A stretch of 6,274 bases of DNA from positions 1 to 6,274 of the forward strand of contig JAZNYT010000079.1 of NCBI GenBank assembly GCA_045594565.1, in the 5' to 3' direction. Shown in pieces: positions 1-5,995 of the stretch; the first letter of the stretch is position 1, and each line of letters starts with the position of its first letter. Made by a program: the position numbers and the translations under genes. The notes beneath the pieces are model-generated. The model saw only the letters and a list, made by a program, of their open reading frames with translations. It did not search any database and was not told the origin of the DNA. The DNA is from RGIG6353 sp045594565 (GTDB lineage: Bacteria; Bacillota; Clostridia; Oscillospirales; SIG627).

Positions 1-94
1 ATACGAAAGTGGAGAGACAACATAGACTTCGAGTTTCTCGAAGCTCCTTCGCTTTATTCTTTATTTCACTTCTTAAAAAACATTTTTACATTCC
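1..94. other. Non-coding left edge with a small hairpin
   Basis: No gene is supported here. A perfect 7-bp hairpin with a TTT loop (CTTCGAG at 27-33, CTCGAAG at 37-43) is visible, followed by a T-rich, A-rich stretch leading to the bidirectional terminator at 95. That terminator suggests a plus-strand gene converges from the left, outside the window. One frame ends at a TAG at 23-25 after seven codons, which could be such a gene's last residues, but seven codons cannot be assigned. Confidence 0.4.
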
Positions 95-130
95 AAAAGC
101 CCATCTCACTATATTGAGATGGGCTTTTTT
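95..130. terminator. Strong bidirectional intrinsic terminator
   Basis: A perfect 14-bp stem (95-108 with 115-128) encloses a 6-nt loop (109-114). The GC-rich core is GCCCATCTCA / TGAGATGGGC. On the plus strand it ends in six T residues (125-130). On the minus strand the A residues at 95-98 give a UUUU tract. It can therefore end the minus-strand operon whose last stop is at 187 and also a convergent plus-strand gene lying to the left of the window. Confidence 0.9.
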
Positions 131-140
131 CGACAGGCTG

Positions 141-175
141 AGGGGAGAGGACTTTTATAAAAAGTCCTCTCCCCT
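141..175. repeat. Perfect 16-bp inverted repeat with a 3-nt loop
   Basis: The arms 141-156 (AGGGGAGAGGACTTTT) and 160-175 are exact reverse complements around the loop ATA. It lies between the epimerase stop codon (187-189) and the bidirectional terminator. In the minus-strand transcript it would be the first hairpin after the stop. No U-run follows on either strand, so it is not a classical terminator alone. It may protect the 3' end of the mRNA, serve as the first part of a tandem terminator, or be a remnant of a palindromic repeat. Confidence 0.75.
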
Positions 176-186
176 TAATAAATATA

Positions 187-1041
187 TCACTTAATTATCT
201 CAATCGCGTGTGTTCTGACATAGGTCTGACCTGCCGAGACTGTCTGTATACCCAGCTTGTTTTCAATTTTCTTGTCGGTGTCTACAAGGTCTGGCGTTCC
301 GTTCCAAGGCTCCATACAGATGAAGGGTGCACCGATTTTCGTCCACAGCATAAAGTTGAAAAAGCCGTCAAACTCAACTCTTACAGCACGGCTTCCGTCG
401 CGCTTTTTAAGAGTGGCACTCCTTGAAACGATGTCCTTGAAAATAAGGGTGTCAACACCGTCATAGTAGTCGTAGCTTAAATGGATGGTATCACTGTCCT
501 CAAGGAAAAGAGTTTTTGTTCCGTCAAGGAGAGGTCCTTCAAGGTTGTAGGAGTAGAGAGTTTCTTTTTGAGGGAAAACCACGTCGTACTCGTCTATCCC
601 CTCGGGTGTTGCATATCCCTCGTGAGAGCCGAGAGAAAAGTACATATCATCGTCGGTGAGATTTTTCACTTCATTCCGCACAGAAAGCCTCTTTCCAAAA
701 AGGGTGAATATAATTCTGAATTCAAAATCGTAAGGATAGAGCGCTTTTGTCTCGGCACTACTTTTCAAGAGCAAGGTAGCCGTTGTATTGTCGGCATATT
801 CCACCTCAAAAAGAGAGGTCTTTGCAAGTCCGTGCTTGGGGAGTGTGTAGGTCTTACCGTTTATAATAATTTCACCGTCGCGAAGCGAACCGCATACAGG
901 AAACATTATAGGGCAGGAGTTGTTCCATATATCGGGATTTTTTTGCCAGATGTATTCTTTGTCATTTGCCTTAAAGCTTTGAATTTCTGCTCCCATTTCA
1001 GATATTTTAACAGAGGCAAGGGCGTTTTTAAGTTCTATCAT
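187..1041 (-). CDS. Aldose 1-epimerase family protein (LacX-like mutarotase)
   Basis: This 284-residue protein resembles the LacX-like branch of the galactose mutarotase fold, and its length is normal for that branch. The family interconverts alpha and beta anomers of free sugars or sugar phosphates in the cytoplasm. The visible signature is CPIMFPVCG (residues 43-51), KHGLAK (69-74, His70), SLGSHEGY (136-143, His140) and CMEPWNG (242-248, Glu244). By analogy with the family, His70 and His140 would be the conserved histidines and Glu244 the general base. There is no signal peptide or membrane segment. The start codon overlaps the stop codon of the upstream deacetylase-like gene by 4 bp (ATGA) and has its own strong Shine-Dalgarno site, so the two are translationally coupled. 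It is the last gene of the operon, followed by two hairpins. The exact sugar cannot be read from the sequence; the YihR or hexose-6-phosphate epimerase branches are less likely alternatives. Confidence 0.88.
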   Translation of the reverse strand: MIELKNALASVKISEMGAEIQSFKANDKEYIWQKNPDIWNNSCPIMFPVCGSLRDGEIIINGKTYTLPKHGLAKTSLFEVEYADNTTATLLLKSSAETKALYPYDFEFRIIFTLFGKRLSVRNEVKNLTDDDMYFSLGSHEGYATPEGIDEYDVVFPQKETLYSYNLEGPLLDGTKTLFLEDSDTIHLSYDYYDGVDTLIFKDIVSRSATLKKRDGSRAVRVEFDGFFNFMLWTKIGAPFICMEPWNGTPDLVDTDKKIENKLGIQTVSAGQTYVRTHAIEIIK

Positions 1042-1799
1042 ATTATTTCCTCCATAAATTTGCTTTCATAATTATTTTCCTTAAAAAAAGCAAATGTTTT
1101 GTCAAGCTTTTCCTCAAAGTGAGGCTGATAGTGACGATAGTCGGGGTAGAAGTATTGCTCATGTATCATCACCTCAATAGTATCTCTCGATAAAAGCTTT
1201 TCGAGCTTTTCAAGAATTACCGGAATGCCAAAGTCGTTTAGAACGATATCAATGGGAAGATGATGGATTCCGTCTCTTTCAAGGCACTTTCCGAGTCCTA
1301 TTTCAAGACAATCCTCGGGTGTGAGGGAATAGGATATTCTGCCATCACCATAAAGACCGAGAAGTCCTTTTATCCCACAGTCACGAAGGGCTAAAATACC
1401 ATCACGGGTGGTGCTGCAATAATGAATCGTTGTTGTCTTTCCAAGACTCTTTTCACCTGCAAAACGGAGAATTTCACGGTGTACTGCTTGGCAATGGTCA
1501 AAAACCTCGCTATACCCCGAGTCTTTATAAGGGGAGATGTTTTCAAAATCCGAATGGAAGGAGAGCTTTAACCAGTCGGAGTTTTCTTCCCATTCGTCTT
1601 TGTATCTATCGGTCATATCGGAAAGTGTGAAGCCGTCGCATCTGTAAAAGAGATTCAGCTGAATTTTTACTCCGTACTTGTTGTGAAGCTTTTTGTAAAG
1701 AGCCATGTAAGGGTGACAGAATATGCTCTCGGGAAGCTCATGGGAAAGCTCCTTTAAGAATCTTATATTGTCATCAACGGTAAAAGTAAATGCTTTCAT
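1038..1799 (-). CDS. NodB-like polysaccharide deacetylase-fold protein
   Basis: This 253-residue protein resembles an uncharacterised group with the polysaccharide deacetylase (NodB, seven-stranded barrel) fold. NodB enzymes are metal-dependent hydrolases that remove acyl groups from sugars. The opening FTVDD (residues 6-10) matches the first NodB motif, which carries the metal and catalytic aspartates (Asp9, Asp10). FHSDF (81-85) lies where the second motif is expected, but the usual second histidine of HxxxH is absent. TTTIHYCSTT (122-131, His126) and IHEQYFYPDYRHY (212-224, His213) are later histidine motifs that could complete a metal site. No signal peptide is seen, so it probably acts in the cytoplasm on imported saccharides. 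The start at 1799 is supported by AAAGGA six nucleotides upstream. The gene sits 47 bp after gene B, behind a hairpin, and overlaps the epimerase by 4 bp. The fold assignment is fairly secure; deacetylase activity is inference, and a different hydrolase role is possible. Confidence 0.72.
   Translation of the reverse strand: MKAFTFTVDDNIRFLKELSHELPESIFCHPYMALYKKLHNKYGVKIQLNLFYRCDGFTLSDMTDRYKDEWEENSDWLKLSFHSDFENISPYKDSGYSEVFDHCQAVHREILRFAGEKSLGKTTTIHYCSTTRDGILALRDCGIKGLLGLYGDGRISYSLTPEDCLEIGLGKCLERDGIHHLPIDIVLNDFGIPVILEKLEKLLSRDTIEVMIHEQYFYPDYRHYQPHFEEKLDKTFAFFKENNYESKFMEEII
1048..1053 (-). promoter_or_regulatory. Strong ribosome binding site (GGAGGA) for the epimerase
   Basis: On the minus strand GGAGGA lies 6 nt before the ATG at 1041, inside the coding end of the upstream gene. 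It confirms the start and lets the epimerase be translated both by re-initiation at the ATGA overlap and by independent ribosome entry. Confidence 0.85.
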
Positions 1800-1805
1800 A
1801 ATAAT

Positions 1806-1811
1806 TCCTTT
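1806..1811 (-). promoter_or_regulatory. Ribosome binding site (AAAGGA) for the deacetylase-like gene
   Basis: AAAGGA on the minus strand lies 6 nt before the ATG at 1799 and supports that start. It forms one half of a small palindrome (1807-1819) whose other half overlaps the 3' arm of the preceding terminator hairpin, so its accessibility may depend on which hairpin forms. Confidence 0.75.
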
Positions 1812-1813
1812 TG

Positions 1814-1840
1814 AAAAGGGGCTGTAATTTTTACAGCCCC
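1814..1840 (-). terminator. Intrinsic terminator or attenuator after gene B
   Basis: On the minus strand GGGGCTGTAA (1840-1831), loop AAA, TTACAGCCCC (1827-1818) forms a perfect 10-bp stem followed by only four U residues (1817-1814). It begins 6 bp after the TAA of gene B and ends just before the Shine-Dalgarno site of the next gene. The short U-run suggests partial termination: enough read-through to express the two downstream genes, which have no convincing promoter, but at a lower level than gene B. Confidence 0.75.
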
Positions 1841-1846
1841 GTCAGA

Positions 1847-3808
1847 TTATATAGTAAGAACGCCGTCTACTATGTATTTATCCATGTTCTGTGTCCAGTA
1901 ATACTCAGTGAAGTACAGATAATGGTCGTAGTATCTTTCAAACTCAGCTTCCTTCTTACCAAGCTCAGCAGTTGCAAGATTGTAAAGCTCGTCAGCCTTT
2001 TCATACTCGCCTCTTGCCTTTGCCGCCATCCAGTCGGAAATCATATCACAGAAATCTGCATGGAACGAGAGAAGCTTGAGAGCAAGTGTCTGTACGTGGT
2101 AGTCGGAGAGGTAGTTTTCCTCAATAAGCTTTCTGCCTTCCTTTGTTATCTCACGGATGTTTTCGATAGCAGCCACTCTCTCGGGACGGTGATGAGTACC
2201 GCCGTCCTTGGTGACCTCGTCTCTTGAGAAGTACTCGAAGGGAAGAGCGTCGTAAATCTTCTGGAGATAGTCACGGAACTGTTTCCAGTTCTTACCGTAG
2301 ATGTGTGAGAAGTAGTCCTCCTCGATTTCCTCATAGGTGAGAGAGGTATCGAAAAGCGTTCTGGCATAGGTATAGAAGGAAAGACCGTGAGGGAAGAATG
2401 AACGCTGACTTCCGTCCTGAATAATACCATTTACGTCGTTTTCCTTGTAAAGCTTAACGTCGGAGTTGATGATCTTCGCCTGCATAAGCCCTGAGAGGTC
2501 ATAGCACTGATGGCGCCAGAAGTGATACTCGTATGCAACGTTTGCACCCTTCCAGGTCTTCTTCCACTCGTCGAAGTAGTCGAAGCTTGCTGCAAGAGTG
2601 TTGGGATATTCGTTTTTGTTTCTATTATAAGGCTTGATTACTGTATTTCCTCTGCCGTTGGGCATAGAGTAAGCAAAGCTTCTGAATATGGGAGCAAAGA
2701 GCATTGTAAATCTCTTGGGATTCTTGATTGTTTCCTCAAGGGGAGCAAAGGTAGTATCAACGTAAGAGATGAACACAATGCGCGTGTTGAGACCTGCTGC
2801 CGTGAGTGCCTCATCAATTTCGTTTAGAAGAATTATGTACCAGTCGGAGGGTGTCTTCTTCTGACATTCCGCACATTCACAGTGGTTGTTTCTTCCGTCG
2901 GCAAGCCATACGTGAAGGTAGTCAGAATAGTGATTGCTTGCATAGTTAACTACGTATTCTGCTATCTTTTTACGAGCCTCGGGATTGGACATGCAACAGT
3001 TTGTAAAGCTGGGGATGTCCTTATAAAGCTTACGCTCACCGCCTATTTCGGCGATGTACTGTCTCTGCTCGGGAGTAAGACGGTCGTCGAGCACTTCGCC
3101 ATTTTTCTTGTTTGCTCTCCAGGAATAGAGAATTCCGAAGGGCTCGCAGGTAAAGCCGTGACCGATATCGTGGAACTGAAGATTTCTCTTAGCAAGCTCC
3201 GCCTCGCACTGACGCTTCCACTGAAGAATCTGGTTGGAGGTAACAGGCTCGGGCTTACGGTTCATTTCGTTCTTTGTGTGATTGTAGTAGCTATGGTAAT
3301 ATGAGGGAACAAAGAACTCCATCATAAATACGTTCATACCAACCTTGGGTGCGAAGTCGATAGCTTCCATCATATTGGGCTGGAATTCGGCACCCTCGTT
3401 GCACTGGCCTCTGTAACGGCAGGAGGGCTTGAAGCGATACTTTACAGGCTTGATATCCTGCATGGGTATGTATTCACCTTCAACTCCGGGGAAAAGCCAA
3501 CGGCAGCCGTTCTGACGGAAATATTCATAAACTGCAAGAAGCACTGAACGGGGATTGTCGCCTGCGATGATACCGCCATTTTCGTCACAGTCGATGTAGA
3601 GTATATCGTCAAGCTCGGGCTCTTCTGCATCGGACACGTCAAGACCGAAGTCCTGCATAAGTCCGAGACGGAATCCGTCCTTTGCATCGGGTGCATAAGC
3701 GATCTTTACGTCGCCACCCTCGGGCATCATCATACGAAGATACTTTCTCATTTCCTCCGCCGCAAAATCGACGGTGGTATTAGACGTTATTTTGTTAACA
3801 AAATACAT
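1847..3808 (-). CDS. DUF4838-like putative glycoside hydrolase (gene B)
   Basis: A 653-residue protein resembling the DUF4838 family, which is linked to glycan degradation and has an alpha-glucuronidase-like N-terminal domain. Residues 1-120 look like that N-terminal domain, including NPRSVLLAVYEYFRQNGCRW and PGVEGEYIP (107-115). The central part carries HDIGHGF (213-219), the cysteine motif HCECAECQKKTPSDW (309-323) and YEYHFWRHQCYDLSG (426-440). The last 150 residues look helical. No signal peptide or membrane segment is visible, so it is predicted to be cytoplasmic. An in-frame ATG at 3856 would add 16 residues, but I place the start at 3808. The paralogue begins at the equivalent residue, GGGAG lies 7 nt upstream of 3808, and 3856 lies upstream of the -10 box. 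It is tandem with gene A: about 80% of the first 100 residues match. Substrate and reaction are unknown; catalysis is inferred from the family fold. Family assignment is fairly sure, function is not. Confidence 0.78.
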   Translation of the reverse strand: MYFVNKITSNTTVDFAAEEMRKYLRMMMPEGGDVKIAYAPDAKDGFRLGLMQDFGLDVSDAEEPELDDILYIDCDENGGIIAGDNPRSVLLAVYEYFRQNGCRWLFPGVEGEYIPMQDIKPVKYRFKPSCRYRGQCNEGAEFQPNMMEAIDFAPKVGMNVFMMEFFVPSYYHSYYNHTKNEMNRKPEPVTSNQILQWKRQCEAELAKRNLQFHDIGHGFTCEPFGILYSWRANKKNGEVLDDRLTPEQRQYIAEIGGERKLYKDIPSFTNCCMSNPEARKKIAEYVVNYASNHYSDYLHVWLADGRNNHCECAECQKKTPSDWYIILLNEIDEALTAAGLNTRIVFISYVDTTFAPLEETIKNPKRFTMLFAPIFRSFAYSMPNGRGNTVIKPYNRNKNEYPNTLAASFDYFDEWKKTWKGANVAYEYHFWRHQCYDLSGLMQAKIINSDVKLYKENDVNGIIQDGSQRSFFPHGLSFYTYARTLFDTSLTYEEIEEDYFSHIYGKNWKQFRDYLQKIYDALPFEYFSRDEVTKDGGTHHRPERVAAIENIREITKEGRKLIEENYLSDYHVQTLALKLLSFHADFCDMISDWMAAKARGEYEKADELYNLATAELGKKEAEFERYYDHYLYFTEYYWTQNMDKYIVDGVLTI

Positions 3809-3815
3809 ACATATT

Positions 3816-3820
3816 CTCCC
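3816..3820 (-). promoter_or_regulatory. Ribosome binding site (GGGAG) deciding the start of gene B
   Basis: GGGAG on the minus strand lies 7 nt before the ATG at 3808. This spacing matches that of the paralogue (GGAG, 7 nt), and no comparable site precedes the upstream ATG at 3856. It therefore selects the shorter, 653-residue product. Confidence 0.85.
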
Positions 3821-3846
3821 TTTATATTTTTGTTTTCTGCTTTTTG

Positions 3847-3876
3847 ATTGTATCATTTTTTACATTGGTTTGTCAA
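3847..3876 (-). promoter_or_regulatory. Sigma-A promoter of gene B with extended -10
   Basis: On the minus strand the -35 box TTGACA (3876-3871) is a perfect consensus. An 18-nt spacer leads to the -10 box TACAAT (3852-3847), one base off consensus and preceded by TGA, an extended -10 (TGn). Transcription should start near 3840, giving a leader of about 30 nt. The arrangement is the same as in the promoter of gene A, including a TGTA-A-tract-TG-TACA core, so both copies were probably duplicated with their promoter and are controlled alike. Confidence 0.85.
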
Positions 3877-3886
3877 CTTTATTTTC

Positions 3887-3906
3887 AAAAAAGACTTTAT
3901 TAAAGT
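3887..3906 (-). terminator. Weak AT-rich terminator after gene A
   Basis: The minus strand reads ACTTT-AAT-AAAGT (3906-3894), a 5-bp stem containing the TAA stop of gene A, followed by C and six U residues (3892-3887). The U-run is good but the stem has only one GC pair, so termination is probably inefficient and some transcripts may continue into gene B. Confidence 0.4.
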
Positions 3907-5855
3907 GTAAAAACTCCGTTTACCATATACTTGTCAAAATTTTGAGTCCAGTAATATTCACCGAAGTATATGAAATGGTCGAAATATTTCTGTATTTCAC
4001 TTTCTACCTTTCCGAACTCAACTCGCGCATACTCGTAAAGCTCATTTGCCTTTTCCTTATTTCCCTTTGCCTTTTCTGCCATCCAGTCGGATATAAGGTC
4101 ACAGAAGTCTGCATGGTAGCGAAGAAGCTTCATTGAAAGTGTTTGTACTCTGTATTCGGAGCTGTAATTTGCCTCGATAAGCTTTCTGCCTTCCTTTGTA
4201 ATATTGCGGATGCCCTGAATGGTGGCAACCCTTTCAGGAGATGTGTGGTTTTCCTGATACTTTACAATTTCGTCTCTCGAGAAGTACTCAAAGGGAAGTG
4301 CATCATAAATTTTCTGTAGATAATCACGAAGGTCTCTCCAGTTTTCGCCAAAGGCGTGGGAGAGATAATCCTCTTCTATTTTCTCATAGGTGAGAGAGGT
4401 ATCGAAAAGAGTTCTTGCATACGTATAGAAGGAAAGTCCGCTGGGGAAGAAGGAACGCTGTGAACCACAGGCGATAACACCGTCAACTCTGTTTTCCTCG
4501 TATCTCTTGACGTCAGAATTTATAACCTTTGCCTGCATAAGACCCGACAGGTCGTAGCACTGATGTCGCCAGTAATGATATTCGAAGGAAACGCAGGAGC
4601 CGGGCCATACCTTCTGCCATTCTTCAAGATAGTCAAGACTTGAGCCAAGGCTTTGGGGGAAAACGTTATTGTTATGCTTAAAGGGTACAAGCTCGGTTTT
4701 TGCTCTGTTCTTTTCAACGGAATAAGCAAAGCTTCTGTAAATGGGGGCGAAAAGAAGAGTAAATCTTGAAGTGTTCTTTATCTTTTCTTCAATGGGTGCC
4801 CACGTCGTATCAACGTAGGAGATGAATACTATTCTCGTGTCAAGCCCTGCTTCCGTCAGCTTTTCGTCTATCTCGTTGAGAAGAATAACGTACCAGTCGG
4901 ATGGGGTTTTCTTTCTGCATTCCTCACATTCACAGTGATTGTTTGCACCGTCGGCAAGCCAGATGTGAAGATAATCTATGTTGGAATGATTCTTTGAAAA
5001 GTCTACGACGTAGTTTGCAACTTTTTCTCGCGCCTTGGGGTTTGACATACAAAAGTTAGTGTTTAGGGGAGTATTCTTGTATAACTGTCGTTTTCCGTCT
5101 ATCATCGAAAGAAGCTCGAGCTGTTCGTCGGTTACAGGGGTGACGTAGGAGCCGTCGGCGTTTTTTTCTGTGGAAATTCCGAAGGGAAGATATGTGAAGC
5201 CGTGCCCGATGTCGTGGAATTGAATGCTTCTCTTCGTCATTTCGGTCTCGCAGTGACGCTTCCACTGGAGTGCCTGTTTTGAAGAAATCTTTTCAGGCGG
5301 TCTGTTCTCCTGATTCTTGAGATGAGCATAGTATGAGTTATAGAAAGCGAAGGGATTCATAAACTGAATCATATAAACGTTCATTCCTACCTTGGGGGCG
5401 AAGTCTATAGCCTCTATTACGTCCTCGTGGAATTGTCCGCCTTCACTGCACCAACCTCTGTAACGGAGAGAGGGCTTGAAGCGGTACTTGACGGGCGCGA
5501 TATTCTGCATAGGTATGTATTCACCGTCAATACCCGGATAAAGCCAACGGCATCCGTTCTGACGAAGGTACTCGTAAACCGAAAGAAGCACCGAGCGGGG
5601 GTTACTTCCGGCAATTATACCGCCTTTTTCATCACAGTCGATATAAAGAATATCGTCAAGCTCGGTATCTTCTGCATCAGACACGTCAAGACCGAAGTCC
5701 TGCATAAGACCGAGGCGGAAGCCTTCCTTTGCTTTTGGATCATTTGCAATTTTAACGTCGCCACCCTCCGGCATCATCATACGAAGATAGCGCTTGAGCT
5801 CCTCTCCTGCGAAATCTATGGTTTCGTGAGAGGTGATTTTGTTAATAAAAAACAT
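3900..5855 (-). CDS. DUF4838-like putative glycoside hydrolase (gene A)
   Basis: A 651-residue tandem paralogue of the 653-residue protein encoded just downstream. The order of parts is the same: an alpha-glucuronidase-type N-terminal region (1-120, with NPRSVLLSVYEYLRQNGCRW and PGIDGEYIP), HDIGHGF (214-220), HCECEECRKKTPSDW (307-321; Cys308, Cys310, Cys313), FEYHYWRHQCYDLSG (424-438) and a charged, probably helical C-terminal third. No export signal is visible, so it should act in the cytoplasm. The copies differ most at about residues 165-190, at 226-250 just after HDIGHGF, and at 381-410. These are places where surface loops could set substrate preference. AAAGGAG lies 7 nt before the ATG, and a strong promoter sits just upstream. 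It is the first gene of the locus. The N-terminal domain and CxCxxC motif fit DUF4838. The enzymatic reaction and substrate are not known to me, and a binding or scaffold role cannot be excluded. Confidence 0.78.
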   Translation of the reverse strand: MFFINKITSHETIDFAGEELKRYLRMMMPEGGDVKIANDPKAKEGFRLGLMQDFGLDVSDAEDTELDDILYIDCDEKGGIIAGSNPRSVLLSVYEYLRQNGCRWLYPGIDGEYIPMQNIAPVKYRFKPSLRYRGWCSEGGQFHEDVIEAIDFAPKVGMNVYMIQFMNPFAFYNSYYAHLKNQENRPPEKISSKQALQWKRHCETEMTKRSIQFHDIGHGFTYLPFGISTEKNADGSYVTPVTDEQLELLSMIDGKRQLYKNTPLNTNFCMSNPKAREKVANYVVDFSKNHSNIDYLHIWLADGANNHCECEECRKKTPSDWYVILLNEIDEKLTEAGLDTRIVFISYVDTTWAPIEEKIKNTSRFTLLFAPIYRSFAYSVEKNRAKTELVPFKHNNNVFPQSLGSSLDYLEEWQKVWPGSCVSFEYHYWRHQCYDLSGLMQAKVINSDVKRYEENRVDGVIACGSQRSFFPSGLSFYTYARTLFDTSLTYEKIEEDYLSHAFGENWRDLRDYLQKIYDALPFEYFSRDEIVKYQENHTSPERVATIQGIRNITKEGRKLIEANYSSEYRVQTLSMKLLRYHADFCDLISDWMAEKAKGNKEKANELYEYARVEFGKVESEIQKYFDHFIYFGEYYWTQNFDKYMVNGVFTL

Positions 5856-5862
5856 CTTGTTT

Positions 5863-5869
5863 CTCCTTT
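5863..5869 (-). promoter_or_regulatory. Ribosome binding site (AAAGGAG) for gene A
   Basis: AAAGGAG on the minus strand ends 7 nt before the ATG at 5855. It confirms that the protein begins MFFINKI, which in turn supports the aligned MYFVNKI start of the downstream paralogue. Confidence 0.88.
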
Positions 5870-5886
5870 TGTTTGTTATTGCCTTG

Positions 5887-5916
5887 ATTGTACCATTTTT
5901 TTACACGTTTTGTCAA
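5887..5916 (-). promoter_or_regulatory. Sigma-A promoter of gene A with extended -10
   Basis: On the minus strand TTGACA (5916-5911), an 18-nt spacer and TACAAT (5892-5887) form a near-consensus promoter, with TGG just before the -10 box (extended -10). The predicted start near 5880 gives a leader of about 25 nt. The spacer contains TGTA, an A-run, TGG and TACA, closely matching the promoter of gene B. That element overlaps the -10 box and could be an operator, though no regulator gene is in the window. Confidence 0.87.
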
Positions 5917-5995
5917 TTTGTTTTTCGACTAAATGCGGAGTATTCAAAAAATATTTAAAATGAACCTTCACGGCAGTCTCCCTCTCGGGTAAAAT
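5917..5995. other. Non-coding stretch upstream of the gene A promoter
   Basis: This is an AT-rich segment upstream of the -35 box (to about 5960), followed by a more mixed segment (5961-5990) leading into the hairpin array. A-rich and T-rich runs here could act as an UP-type enhancer for the promoter, but nothing specific is recognisable. No start codon with a ribosome site and no RNA gene were found. Confidence 0.4.

Noticed and set aside
9..194. Plus-strand open frame of 61 codons at the left edge
   Set aside because: It passes through a strong terminator and a perfect inverted repeat, has no clear ribosome site, and its product resembles no known protein.
481..1071. Plus-strand open frame of 196 codons
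   Set aside because: It lies antisense to the epimerase gene, whose motifs, ribosome site and operon overlap are convincing; no start signal supports the plus frame.
1846..1874. TATAAT on the minus strand at the end of gene B as a promoter for the last two genes
   Set aside because: The -10 match is perfect, but the base run 17 nt upstream (CATAGT) is a poor -35, there is no TGn extension, and it overlaps the stop codon; chance in AT-rich sequence is likelier.
3809..3856. Longer start (ATG at 3856) for gene B
   Set aside because: It lies upstream of the -10 box, lacks a ribosome site, and adds a basic 16-residue stretch absent from the paralogue.
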